Shown: in pieces, positions 48,051 to 59,946 of the stretch
Numbering within the stretch: the first letter of the stretch is position 1
How the letters are laid out: each line of letters begins with the position of its first letter
DNA from: Istiophorus platypterus
Lineage: Eukaryota; Chordata; Actinopteri; Istiophoriformes; Istiophoridae
Reading direction: 5' to 3'
Length of the DNA stretch: 64,000 bases
NCBI GenBank assembly: GCA_016859345.1
Contig: CM029122.1
Coordinates: 9,686,575 to 9,750,574 of the forward strand
Notes under the pieces: model-generated
Told to the model about the DNA's origin: nothing
What the model saw: the letters and a program-made list of their open reading frames with translations, nothing else
Databases searched by the model: none
Position numbers and translations under genes: made by a program

Positions 48051-51000
48051 ATGAGTCGAGATGGGTGGGCAAAGAAGAGAGCCAATGCCAGTGGTGACAA
48101 CGGTTGGGCTGAAAGGGTGAGTGGCGCTCAGCTCATCATAACCAACCACTGCTTTGTAGAAATATACCTCAGTGTGGAAACGTTGCCGTGAGCGAAAATG
48201 ATGCTGTGGGTTGAGAGGAAATTCTAACTGGAAGTGGACCCACTGTTGTATTTTGCCCCCTCTGCCCTCTCATTATAAAAGAGCCGCAAGCCTGTCCCTA
48301 GTCGTCTGCTTTTATAAAGGTTCAACTGCAAAAATTCTACAACTACTGTGACAAGTGCTGCATATAACCACATGTCATCATATAATAACGTTATTATCAC
48401 CAAGTAAGTAGACAGCAGCATCTATCCAACGGTGTATTTTTAAGCTGCACACATTAAGTGAACAACATTATGTATAAATGAGCCATTCATTAAGAGTCAT
48501 ACACACCGATAGGGTCTGTATAATCTGCGGAGGAGAATGCACACAGGGACTCCTGTTTGTATTCTGTGCACATTAAGTGTGCAAGAAAACAAAAAAAGCA
48601 AATTTGAAATAAAGTAATAAGATTCATTTAGTTTGATATTGTGTAAATCACAATAATATTTGCATATGTGTCATTAATAAGGTTTGATATGTTCATATTC
48701 TGTGTGTGAAAATTTAAGCTCTGGGATTCTGCACATGTAGTTGTGAATGATTCAAATGTGATTCACTTTCCTCTGTCACTGCTCTCATTCATGTTTGCAG
48801 GGCGGCTACATGGCTGCTAAAGTCTCCAAGCTGGATGAGCAGTTTAAACTCGATGCCCCCAGGGAAAAACAGAAGGAAGGCATATGCTCCAGTATCTTCA
48901 GTGGAGTGGCCATTTATGTCAATGGATACACAGGTAACACTATGTTACATATCTCTAGTTTGTCTGTCTTCATCCTTTCCTAATCTCCTTCTTAGCAAAT
49001 ATTTACATTTCCTGTCTGTCCTTTATACTGTGAAGGACTCAATGGCAATGTAAATGTTCACCAAGGGATTATCAGAGGAAAAATAATAATTCTCACTGCT
49101 GTGTGTTTTTATCTCAGTTATTGAAGTTGTATTTCTCTCCCCTCAATCGGTAGCTCGAAAAAGAATATTCGATTTTCAATATTTTGATAGAAAACTCTAG
49201 CCATCCAGAACATTGCTATTAAAATATCTGAAGTTTTTAATGCTTTTGATTGTGCTATCATGATAATGTTCATTGTCACGGATTACACAAAATGCCCCAT
49301 AAGTCTGTAATTAACAGAGAAAGTTATGGAAATTCTTAATTTCCCAGTAGCAAAGAGCCTACAGTATATATGTATTTATCTACGTATATATGGAATCTTC
49401 TTTCACATCCTTATTTGTATATTGTATACTGTAAGTGGTATTGTGTCACTCATGTATATGTTTCCTGTGTTTGTGATGTTTTTGTGCAGATCCATAAATA
49501 AGTGTTTGACCACCTTTTTTAGAATAGGTGATTCACTTTTACCGTTGTGATCAAGTCACTTGCCGAATGTGCGATGGGGTAGCACTGTATTTTGACAGTG
49601 TTAGAGGAACACAACTTAAAAATTACACATTAAAGTGATCCATGAAATAAATCACATCCGCGGGGGGCTGGTCTTTGGCCAAGTTAATTATTGTGTCAGT
49701 TTATATGCAAAGCGCACTCTGGGCTAATCATACAGATAGAAGGTATGTAGCTGGGACATGCAGATCCAGGGAGTGACTGTGATGAAATCCATGAGAATTG
49801 ATGCACGTTAACACTGGGAAATATCCTGATGCGTAAATGTCTGATGATGATGATGACCCATTATGATATGTGTCCAGATGGTGCAGATGTGCATGCTTAA
49901 ATAACAAATAATGGGTGCAGGTGTACAGACCCATGCTTTTTGCTGCCATTGTGTGGTTCCTCTTAGTAAACTGACATTATCATTTTCCTGTCTTTTTTTT
50001 TGTCTTACTGTTTTATTTCTTGTCTGTTTATGAGCAGAACCAAATGCAGATGAACTACGCAGACTGATGATGCTGCATGGTGGCCAATTCCATGTCTACT
50101 ACTCTCGCTCCAAGACCACCCACATCATTGCCAATAACTTGCCCAATAGCAAAATTAAGGAGCTCAAAGGGGAAAAGGTTATCAGGCCAGAGTGGATCAC
50201 AGACAGGTGTGTTCAGTGGGGGGTGACTATTTACATTTTATGAGTTCACATACAATTATTTATGCGATTTGTATTTCACAATATTGGCTAGAAATTTCTG
50301 TTAAATTTAGCTTCTTTTTTTTAACAGTATCAAGGCTGGGCGTCTCCTGCCTTACCTACAATACCAGCTGTATGCAAAACATAAAGGCCCACTCTTCCCT
50401 GGCATGACCCTCCGCCAGACCTCAGAGATTGCGGGACCAAGCCATGGTCCGCTGCAGCCGAGCATCCATCAAAAGCATCAGCTGCTGCAGCGCAGCGTTC
50501 AACACTCTGTGCCCAACCATGAGCAGTCCTCATTTAGCTACCAGAATAATGCCAACCTTAACCCCAGCCACAGTCAGGTTTACCAAGGCAATATCCAACC
50601 TCAGTACATCCAGCAAAGCTCTGCAGCTTGCTTCATTAATTCTCAACCAAGTCACTTAGCATCCAGTCACCTCAATATAGACTCCAGGCACAGAAGCCAT
50701 TTACACACCCAGCTGATGTCTAATCCAAGCCCCACAAAGCCCCCACAGTCTACTCTTCAAACACCTCATCGTAATCTCCAGCACCAGAGAGCCGGCCAAC
50801 CACTCCCCCAGACCAGCTCTTCTTGGAACACCTGCCCGAGTGGCAGCAAGGAAGTGGAATTAAAATTGTGAGTATGTGACGTTCATAAAAGAGAGGGATT
50901 ACTGGTCTGTTGTTTTTGTTTCTTTTAAATTCAACATAGTTTACCCATATCATTTGATCATCTAGTTACATTAACACACTAAGCAATCATATCTTTATCT

Positions 51001-54000
51001 CTCAGAAATGGATTATTACCAGACTCACTGGATGTGACGAGGAGCCATTCCAAAGTGAACGAAGTGCAAGAGCGTGGCAAAGATATTTTTCGAGAGGTGG
51101 TGAAGGAAGCACCCCTGACTAATGGACACACTCATCTTGTTAATGGTGCCTTAAAGCTAGAGGACGTGTCTCCTGTTACAGGTGAACCCTCTGTTGACAG
51201 TAAACTGCCTGAATGCAGAGTTAGGAGTACAGAGGATAAACCTCCAAATCCTCAAGGAAAGTTTCAGACCAAACTTGACCCATACGAGTTTCCTCACAGT
51301 CCTCCAAAGCAACCCGACCACTCCCCTTTCTTTCTGGAGGAATCAAGCTTGCAAGGAGCTAATGAACAGAGACCTAAACCTCCACCACCCACCTATCAGG
51401 AGGCTATAAAAGCCACTGAAACCAACCCACCCCCCAAACAGCTCCAGCCGTCCCCTCAGGTGGAATCAAATATTGAAAAGACCCCTCTTTCCCCTGCATC
51501 TCACTCTCTATCACATTCTCCAGTTCGACTGAATGGAAGTCACCACAATGCCTTTTCATCTGATCCTGCCTCACTTAAAACCACAGACATAACAGCCAAA
51601 CCAGATCCTCCCACAGACAAGTCTTCATCATTGTCAAAGTCTTCAACGCAGCTGCTGGCGCAGACAGGGGATCTGATCTCTGAGTTCTACTCCCGCTCAC
51701 GTTTACACCAGATCTCCACGTGGAGGGCTGGCTTTTCTGAATATGTCAATGAACTGCATAGCAAACGAAAAGCAGCAGTGGGGGCCTCCTTTCCTGGGAA
51801 AGACCGACTGAGGAAATCAGTGACCCTGCACTCTTCAGACAGTCAAGGTAAGAAAGGAAGAGTAACTTTGTTCAGGTTCCTTTTTTTTCTTAACGCCAAG
51901 GAATGGTGTATTAGGGTGGTGGCTCAGTGGTCTAAGATGCAAACATTTCTAACCAGATCAAAATCAGCTGTAGAATGTGTCCCGTCACTCTGCTGTAACC
52001 TGTTCTATAAAGGCAAATTGTTAAACATCTTTTTTAAAATGTCGTGTATCATCATGTGTAAGGAAACCAGCACTCAAAACTGTTCTCTACATCATCAAAT
52101 ATATTTACAAAATCAGTGCCCAAGCTAATTTGTGAGGTACCCAGTGTACTCATGACACTCGTGCAGCCCCCCTACTCCTGGATTGGATTTCAGAGTATAC
52201 ATGTGGCACAGTAGATGCTGAATTGTTTTTTGTTATTTAGAAAACTCCAATGATGGTCTGGTTCTCATTGTGTGTCAGGTACTTTGGCGCCTGCCAGTGT
52301 TAAATCGTGTATTCTCCACGTGGACATGGACTGTTTCTTTGTGTCTGTGGGCATCCGACATCGACCAGACCTCAAAGGCAAGGGACCTTTTGTCTATTTA
52401 AATTGCGTACTGTCAGTGCAACATAGGTTCATATCATTCATATGGAACACAAGCATCCGTTACATAGAATAGTCTCATATACCCAGTCAGTGCTCCCGGT
52501 TGAGTTTGTAGTTTTCTTGCAGGAAAGCCTGTAGCTGTGACCAGTAACCGTGGACAGGCCAGAGTACCCATAAGACCTGGGGCCAACCCTCAGCTGGAGC
52601 AGCAGTACTACCAGAGGAAACAAACTCATCCTCAACCAGGTATGACCGTCATACCCCAGCTGTTTTGTCTGAGAGAGTCCTGACCTTAACTGTCACAGGC
52701 CTGGCTCAGTGTATTTCCTGCATCTTCCTGTACATGTTTTACTTCGTTGTAACCTGCTTGACTAAGTGCACCCTTGTACGGCCTCTCAGAGAGGAGTGAT
52801 GACGATCTACACAGAACTCCTTCACAAGAGAGTCCTGACTTCCATGCTAATGGAGTGGACCAGGATGCTGCTGCTCTATCAATGGCAGAGATTGCATCCT
52901 GCAGTTATGAGGCTAGGTAAGTCATAAGCACACACTCATGAACATCTCATGGATTTTAAACAGTACAGCTATCTGTATTTTTGTACAAAGCCAAATGTTA
53001 ATAAATTATTTGCCCCTCACAGACAGACAGGTGTGAGGAACGGAATGTTTTTTGGCAAAGCAAAACAGTTGTGTCCCTCGCTGCAGTCTGTCCCATATGA
53101 TTTTGAGGCTTATAAAGAGGTCGCTCTCACCATGTATGAGATTCTGGCTGGGTAAGAACAATTACCTGGATCATTTTTCACTCACTTTTGAGTCGTTTTA
53201 TATGCAAAATGACCTAAAGTAAACTTTCTCACCTATTTGTTCTTTTCAGTTATACACATGACATTGAGGCTCTGAGCTGCGATGAAGTGTTGATGGACGG
53301 TTCTGCTCTGTTAGCTGAGTTGGGCATCAACCCAGAAGATCTTGGCAAAGCTATCAGAGCAGACATCAAAGAGAAAACAGGGTGCTGTGCTTCAGTGGGC
53401 ATGGGTGAGTTTATGTTCGTCTTATACTGTAAAATAGATCAAGAAAGTGTTTGTAGTTTACAAATCCAAAACCAACTGCTCATTTGTTCAGGGTCCAACA
53501 TCCTGTTGGCTCGGCTGGCTACCCGAAAGGCCAAGCCAGATGGACAGTACTTCTTAAAGTCTGAAGAAGTAGATGATTTTATCATGGACCTGCTAGTGAC
53601 CAGCTTACCAGGTAGATATACAGCACCACCTGCTGTTCATGTCCATCAATGTACAGTCTTTTAGATTTTATTGTTTCTGTCATTTTTTTATTATTTTTTT
53701 TTAATAGGTGTTGGACCTGTTATGGGCAGGAAGTTGGCTGCCATGGGTGTGAGGTCATGCGGGGACCTCCAACAGGTGTCTCTGTCTCAGCTGCAGAAGA
53801 AGTTTGGACCTCGTACTGGGCAAACCCTGTTCCGTTTCTGCAGAGGCCTGGATGACCGGCCTGTCCGCTACGAGAAGGAAAGAAAGTCTGTCTCAGCTGA
53901 GATGAATTACAACATTCGCTTTACAAGGGTAAGACCTCCATTCTGTCTCCTGTGATATCTCATCCTTTTTTATCATCTCTGCATTTCCCTACTGTTCATC

Positions 54001-57000
54001 TCTTAACTGTCTTGTTTGACCACTCACCAGACTGATGAGGCAGAGAGTTTCCTGACCAACTTGTCCATGGAGGTGCAGAAACGTTTGAAAGAAGCAGGGC
54101 TGCGGGGTCGCAAAGTCACTCTCAAAGTCATGGTTCGCAAGGTTGGAGCTCCGGTGGAACCAGCTAAATATGGTGGTCATGGAATATGTGATAATCTAGC
54201 CAGGTGAGAGAGAGACTACCATCCCTGTGCGTTACAAGGGATTGATTTCCATTGCTTATCCATGTCATTGTCTTTCTGTAGACTCATTTTTTACCTGTCT
54301 CCTGCTGCCAGGACTGTGATGCTCGCTCAATCCACTGACAGTGGTCAGCTTATTGCCACTGCAGTCATCAAGCTGTTCCATGCCATGAAGCTGCAGGTTC
54401 AGGACCTGAGAGGAGTCGGCATCCAGGTTCAGGTTCTTGAGGGAAATCACTCTGTCCCCCAGGACTCCACAGGTCACCGAACACGCTCCATCAAAGAGAT
54501 GTTGCAAGGCCGGGGATTGAGCACCCACTCCGATAACAGAGGTATGTCTTAGGTCTCTCTGCTTTAGTTTGTATCTTTGATGTTGTCTATGAAATAAACT
54601 GAGTTCAAGATTAATATTTTAGGTGCTGCAGACAAAAGCACACATCAGGAAAAGACTTTCTCAACCACAGCCCCCTCATCTGGCTCCCCTCCGCATCCTC
54701 TGTCAACTCCTGAGCCAGTGCCAGGGACAAGCAAAGACCAGCAGGCATGTAGACGGACTCCGAAACATTCTCGAGCACGTCTCAATGTCAGCATTGAAGT
54801 CCCCTCCCCTTCACAGGTAAGGGGCTTGAAGGATATTTCTGATTGAGGGAAGGAGACCTGATTAGTGACATGGTTTCAGCAAAATACTGTTTCTTTAAAA
54901 ACTCAAAGGTGGATCGTTCAGTGTTGGAGGCTCTGCCCCCAGAGCTGAGAGAACAAGTGGAGCAGTCATGGACTCATCGGGATGGGAGACAAAACAACCG
55001 TCGTTCTCCAAGTCCACAGCCCCCTGCTCCTCTTCCACAGCCTCCTTCTCTGAAGTCATGTTCAACCTCACCTCCTCGTCCTCCTGCCTCTGGACCTGCA
55101 CTATACACTGCACCTGTAGGAACGTTGGTTCTACAGATTCCAAATCAGCCAGACAGTCCGGGAATTGTACTGGAACTACCTAACTTCTCACAGGTAAGAG
55201 GCATATGGGGTTGTGATTTTAGTTTTATGAATATTAGGTGGTAATTAAATTTTACAGTTCAAAGAACAGTGAAACTAAAATAGCCTTTTAAATTTAGAGT
55301 TTTTGTATTTTTCACTCCCTTAACTTCTCACAGAAACTTTTACTTGTATCAAAGATGTAAAATTTATGTAGATAAATCCTGTTTTGAAAACATGTTTTTC
55401 AAACAAATAACATTGATTTCAGAATGTAACAGATACTGCAACTCTGATTTTTACACTAATATAAGGAAGGAGACAGTTTGCAGAAAAGGGAACGAGCAGA
55501 CAAGAGACAAGTCACACCTGGACAGCAATAATTGGAACAAAAAGCACGATAGGATATTTAACCCATGGTTCATTCACCAGTGTAACTATTTTCATGCTCT
55601 ATATATGTGTCTCTATATACGTCCATATTTCCCTAATTATTTCCCCCCACTCTAATGCCTCCACATGGAAGTCTTATTGTTGGATTAATTTCTATTATTG
55701 TTGAAAAAAATTTTAAAGCAGGTACTTTAGATATTGGGCTGGGGAATCAACTGAAAATGTTCAAAAAACAACTTTATAAATCTCTTAATAACGTCATTAA
55801 CTGGATAAAGAAAACAAAAGAAAAGAGATGCCATTTTGGACATGTAGGCACACTTTGGCTTCAGTGAACACAATATGGGAGCCAAAGTGTTCCCACATGA
55901 TTTGCTGAAGAAACAAAACAAGTACGTCACAATTATGAGTGCTGGGTCGATTGGATAGTTTCCAAATAGACTTATTAGTCCAAAAAATATACAAAGCTGA
56001 TTACAGAGTTTCTGACTAGAAATTCAGCTTCGCTTAGTCTCTTGATTCTTCGTCTGCAGGTTGATCCAGACGTATTTGCTGCCCTTCCCAAAGAGCTCCA
56101 AGAAGAACTGAAGTCTGCCTATAACCGCATAACAACTGTCCAGCCTCAGTCAAAAATATGTAAGTCCAATTGAATTAAATTAATTGTGAGGAAATACCTT
56201 TTGCTTCCTCTACTATAATCATGCATATTCTCTACAACTAATTTTTGTACTCTTTGTTTCCCTGCAGTGGAGCAGAAGAATCCACTGTTGCAGTTAAAAC
56301 AGCCAGGAGTAGGGATTGGCATTGGTCGTGTCAAGCGGCGCTACAAGAGGAAAAATGCAGTGAGTCCTGTTAAAAAAGGACCTTCTCCTACAAAGAGGCG
56401 TCACACAACAAACAGCCCGGCCAAAACCCTACCATCCCTTATAACATCACGGGAACCAATAAACATAATAAAGGTGAGCCTATACAAAGTTTCGTACATG
56501 AAGGTCTTTTTTTTTTTTTTTTGGTGTGGTAGATTGATTATTTATGGTAGTTTGGTGCCTTACTAATCTCTTCTACTTTAAATCTGTTTTCCCATCCCAG
56601 ACTGAGAATGGCCCCTCCACATCCTCTTCAAAACCAGATGTCCCTGGGTCTCTGTCTAAATTCGTTCCTCGTCCTGCTCCAGCATTAGCCGGAGCCTGTG
56701 ACCTGACGGACATTAAAACACTCCTACGGGAATGGGTCACCACCATAACAGGTATGCAGCTCCCTAACAGTGCCAGCATAATCAGTTGCCTGTGTTTTTT
56801 ATGGGACACCAGAGGTGCATTTTTTTAAAATCACTGCTTACTTTTTGTTAGAACCCATGGAGGAGGATATCCTGCAAGTGGTGAAATACTGCACTGATCT
56901 GATTGAGGACAAAGATCTGGAGAAGTTGGATTTGATCATAAAATATATGAAAAGGTGAGTACTATACGGTTTAACCTCCTCCATTCCTCTGCCTGCCACT

Positions 57001-57169
57001 CTGTCTTATTTTGTTTTCATTTATTCCTTATGTTGCATAATGATCTTTTCTGTTTAGGCTCATGCAGCAGTCGGTGGAATCTGTTTGGAGTATGGCTTTT
57101 GACTTCATCCTAGACAACGTGCAGGTGGTTGTGCAACAGGCTTATGGTAGCACCCTGAAGATAGCATGA
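48051..57169 (+). CDS. rev1: DNA repair protein REV1 (Y-family polymerase, dCMP transferase)
   Basis: REV1 inserts dCMP opposite abasic and damaged G sites and recruits other translesion polymerases. Exons: 48051-48116, 48801-48933, 50038-50206, 50328-50867, 51006-51847, 52279-52377, 52523-52639, 52790-52916, 53023-53151, 53250-53404, 53492-53611, 53708-53928, 54031-54203, 54312-54541, 54623-54816, 54909-55193, 56060-56159, 56268-56473, 56601-56751, 56852-56954, 57058-57169. Phases close: 1423 codons plus stop (human about 1251). Order: BRCT, disordered linker, N-digit, palm/fingers with DMDCFF and SCDE, little finger, two UBMs, C-terminal adaptor domain. All introns are GT-AG except the one after 52377, which starts GC. 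The extra length lies mainly between the BRCT and the polymerase. Confidence 0.97.
48801..50400 (+). CDS. rev1: rev1 exons 2-4 (start): BRCT domain
   Basis: Residues about 50-140. FSGVAIYVNGYTEPNADELR begins the BRCT fold, then LMMLHGGQFHVYYSRSKTTH, IIANNLPNSKIKEL and VIRPEWITDSIKAGRLLPY with the conserved Trp. It carries the glycine pair and WITDS typical of REV1 BRCT, which binds recessed 5'-phosphate DNA and PCNA (known). Confidence 0.95.
50401..51847 (+). CDS. rev1: rev1 exons 4-5: long linker and N-digit
   Basis: About 430 residues of Gln-, Ser-, Pro- and His-rich low-complexity sequence follow the BRCT. The frame then enters the N-digit, SRSRLHQISTWRAGFSEYVN (about 51690-51750). The Arg of SRLH corresponds to human R357, which pairs with incoming dCTP. 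The conserved NGHTHLVNGALKLED patch sits at 51121-51165. The frame continues past the donor at 51848 for 93 codons, but that part is intronic: the next exon restores phase and similarity. Confidence 0.9.
52279..54541 (+). CDS. rev1: rev1 exons 6-14: catalytic core
   Basis: Metal-binding motifs are intact: CILHVDMDCFFVSVGIRHRP (first Asp cluster, about residue 599) and EALSCDEVLMDG (catalytic Asp-Glu, about residue 752). KPVAVTSNRG, NGMFFGKAKQLCPSLQSVPY, SVGMGSNILLARLATRKAKP and the helix-hairpin-helix region GVGPVMGRKLAAMGVRSCGD follow. The little-finger domain contains VSAEMNYNIRFT, GGHGICDNLARTVML and MKLQVQDLRGVGIQVQ. No catalytic residue is lost. Nine exons, one of them ending at a GC donor (52378). 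Confidence 0.96.
54909..56159 (+). CDS. rev1: rev1 exons 16-17: two ubiquitin-binding motifs
   Basis: Exon 54909-55193 opens with VDRSVLEALPPELREQVEQS (UBM1) and exon 56060-56159 with VDPDVFAALPKELQEELKSA (UBM2). Each keeps the essential Leu-Pro pair. These bind mono-ubiquitinated PCNA (known). The UBMs are on separate exons of like phase, consistent with origin by exon duplication (inference). Confidence 0.94.
56601..57169 (+). CDS. rev1: rev1 exons 19-21: C-terminal adaptor domain
   Basis: LTDIKTLLREWVTTIT, PMEEDILQVVKYCTDLIEDK, LEKLDLIIKYMKRLMQQSVE and VWSMAFDFILDNVQVVVQQ form the four-helix domain that docks Rev7 of Pol zeta and the Rev1-interacting peptides of Pol eta, iota and kappa. 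It is nearly identical to the human domain and ends in YGSTLKIA. Confidence 0.96.
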
Positions 57170-58975
57170 AGAATGAGGGATTCTGTTTTCACTGTGTTAC
57201 CTCTACCACTTTTTGTTTTGCAACTTCGACCAGGTCATCTGCAATAGTAATAATGGCATCTAAATGACAATGTCTGTTCTTCTCGATTGTGACACCAGTG
57301 TCACTTCTGCCAGTCGATGACTTCAGAGACACACAACAGGAGAAAGTGTTACAAGACCCCTGGCAGTATTTGATGAGAGTATGTACAGTACATTATTTTC
57401 TGTACTCGCTATTTAAGGGAGAAGTAGCACAAACTGAAGGGCAGGAAATGTACTTACTGTAGAATCTACTCATCAAAATCCAGAAAAGTGATAAGTGTAG
57501 CAGCTTTTTGAAAATTCATCACATTTTTCATATGATGTTCTTTCTGAAATAATACCAATACATAAATAAGATGTAAGTAAGATTTTTGCAGGCAGTTCTT
57601 TATTATCTCTTATACATCCAGTAATCATGGCTTTTTAAGATTTTAAATTTCTATTTTCTGTGTGAATATTTTCCATCTGATATAGCAGTTGACTTTACCT
57701 ATTTGTCCAAGGATTAAATAGTGATATACGGCCACATTTTAAGATGAGTCTTTTTTCATTAATGTGTTTCAGTCAGTCTGGGTTTAAAATAATGATAGTG
57801 TTAAAAATAATCATCATATTTATACATAGAGCATCTTTAAGTGGAATTGTTTAGTCTTGTAGCACTCCTCAAACATCAATCTTAGAAATTATAGGAATGA
57901 ATTGTCTTATTTTTCATGATTGTTTCTTTGGTGTTTCATGCCACTCACACTGACCTGTGAAATATCTACTACTGTTGTTTCACAAAAAAGCAGAAATGCG
58001 CACAGTAGTTTCTTTTCTCTTGCAAAAAAGTGCCAAACCCTGTTATTATAATATGTAAATAATGTTTTTAAGGATCCTTGTTAAAAGTTTTAAAAGAAAA
58101 GATGTATGTAGAGGGCTTACCTCTTGTATTGTTTACATGTAGTGAATTCTTAGTAACTGTCTTTAAATTGTAAATCTTCTTGCTCTTTAATTGTTTGCAT
58201 ATATTCCAACATGGAAATCAGAAGTTGGCCAAAGCACTTCATTTGAGGTTAACTGTTGATTCTCAGTAGCACTCTGATTTCAGAGGATGTTGACTGGGGT
58301 TATGGCAATCAATAAGTAGCCTATGCATTTCTTTTTTTTTTCACATACAAGTGAGATGTCCCTTCAAGATAATGTAATATTTCATACAACCTTTGTACTT
58401 GGAGTAAATCTTCCAGTGTTTTCACTGGTTTCATAAATTTGAATATTAATATAATGCTGGATTTGCATAGCAACAGCAGGTGTGATTTTTTTTTTTATTT
58501 TTTTTTTTTTTTTAACTTTGTTACCCATCTTGCACACTGCACATGCTGGAGACATTTGTATGGCTTGTGGCTAAATCATTGTATTTCTGTGAAGTTAACT
58601 TTCATGATGGTGACGATGGCTATCAGTGGTACTCAGCAGATGCGGTTGGCTGGCCGGCTTGTGATCTAAATGTGCAAGACATATGTGGTTGAAAGTTGTT
58701 TGAAACAGTACCACTATATGCAAACCAAATCAAGCTGTCATTTTTATTTTTTTTAACTTGTTGAAATGAATGTAATTCATGATGTGCAAGTCTCCACTCA
58801 CTTTCAAGATGCTTCTCTTCATCCGTCATATCTTACCAGAAGGGAATGGCCAGGAGCTAAAATTGGCCAGTCTTGTTGTCTCTAAACTGGCTCGTGCCTG
58901 AAGACCTGAAGCTGTGAACTTGTTTGTAAGTTTTCTAAATCTTGGTAATAAACTGTAAACCTCTGTATTAATACA
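57170..58975 (+). other. rev1 3' UTR
   Basis: AT-rich sequence from the stop codon to just past the poly(A) signal at 58947, about 1.8 kb, with a T-run at 58485-58513. No reading frame of note. Confidence 0.6.
58947..58952 (+). terminator. probable rev1 poly(A) signal
   Basis: AATAAA followed within 40 bases by a T-rich stretch with TTTGTCTTTGTC. It is the best signal in the 3' region, giving a 3' UTR of about 1.8 kb. Earlier weak signals may be used as well. Confidence 0.55.
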
Positions 58976-59580
58976 TTTGTCTTTGTCAGTTTTTAAAGAT
59001 GCTATCTGTCTAGTAGAAGGGTGTCCAATCAAAATAATTGTTCTTCTGACAATTATCTCTGAAAGGGAGAGTTTGAGATTTTTTTTTTCCCTAGTGGTAT
59101 ATTACAAACTGGAAATAGCGAAGGATGTCGAATATGTAACGAATAAAGTTGTCCGTCTTCATCGGCACTGTGTCTCTGACAGCGAGGGCCACATATATGG
59201 TATGGTACAATAAATGTAAAAAAATAAGGCCATCCCATAATGTAAGATGTGTAGAAAGGGATTTATGACTACATAAAATATAATGATGAGAAATAAGACA
59301 AATCAGGAACCTGATATCTTCTGCCAATTCGTCTTTTAGTGGGTCTGGCTTAAAAAAAAAAAAAAAATAGATGAATTTGTGAACTTCTGATAGAAATTAG
59401 AATACACGAGTAGAGTTAGAGGGTATGAAAACAAATGTGAATTTTAGCTATAGAAAAAAATAAATAGCATCAGACCGGTCATATCTACTAAACCATGTGT
59501 AAAAGCTAAAAACTGTTGACAAAGCTTATAAAATCAATTCAGTTCAGTGACGAGTTTCCTGCTGCTGTTGATGTCAAAAG
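58976..59580. other. rev1-txndc9 spacer
   Basis: AT-rich, with poly-A at 59353-59367. I see no gene here. In particular, no exons resembling eif5b on the minus strand, which I recall in this position in human. Confidence 0.5.
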
Positions 59581-59592
59581 AGTAAAACCGGC

Positions 59593-59642
59593 ACCGGAAG
59601 TTAAGTACCGGAAGTTTAGTACCGGAAGTTTAGTACCGGACG
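59593..59642. promoter_or_regulatory. tandem 14-bp array of ETS-type sites
   Basis: Three full units of ACCGGAAGTTTAGT (the first reads ACCGGAAGTTAAGT) and a partial fourth (ACCGGACG). Each contains CCGGAAGT, the consensus for ETS factors such as GABP, at exactly 14-bp spacing. A CTT triplet array follows at 59645-59672. It lies about 350 bases before the presumed txndc9 first exon end. Confidence 0.65.
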
Positions 59643-59644
59643 CT

Positions 59645-59672
59645 TTCTTCTTCTTCTTCTTCTTCTTCTTCT
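59645..59672. repeat. (CTT)n triplet array
   Basis: About nine CTT units directly downstream of the ETS-site array. Confidence 0.9.
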
Positions 59673-59819
59673 GTCAGTTTTAATGACAATTGGCGAACCT
59701 TAAACCTTTAACTTAAGCATTTAATTAAAGGGCTATCCTTGATTTTTTTTTTTTTTTTTAGCAAGCGAATTCCCCGGTACAATATTCTGTTTTCCATATT
59801 TTAGTACCGACGTTAATTC

Positions 59820-59946
59820 CTCCCCGTCTCTAACTCGGGTGTCCCGGATGTACGTCATTTTGCGTCGAACGGGACCCGTCGTGGCGTCACATCCGGATAC
59901 GCCGTTCGCGTTTCGCGCACGAAACGAAGGCCGACGGTTCCTCCAG
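59820..59946 (+). promoter_or_regulatory. txndc9 core promoter and noncoding first exon
   Basis: CpG-dense sequence with CCCGGATGTACGTCATTTTG, an ETS-like site joined to a CRE-like TACGTCA, and a reversed ETS-like site in CACATCCGGATA. A noncoding exon appears to end at 59946 (CCAG, then GTAACG). The coding exon begins at 61252 after CCCCTCAG. Confidence 0.55.

Larger units (their letters stand above)
48117..57057 (+). other. rev1 introns: contents
   Basis: Introns over 300 bases are 48117-48800, 48934-50037, 51848-52278 and 55194-56059. I see only unique AT-rich DNA in them, with no repeat, RNA or extra exon I can support. Most other introns are 70-150 bases long. Confidence 0.6.

Noticed and set aside
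51848..52128. Open extension of rev1 exon 5 by 93 codons
   Set aside because: It follows a good GTAAGA donor, lacks REV1 similarity, and the next exon at 52279 restores phase and family sequence.
55344..55930. Frames of 60-100 codons in a rev1 intron as a possible nested gene or retroelement
   Set aside because: No reverse transcriptase, transposase or other motif is visible; codon use looks like random AT-rich sequence.
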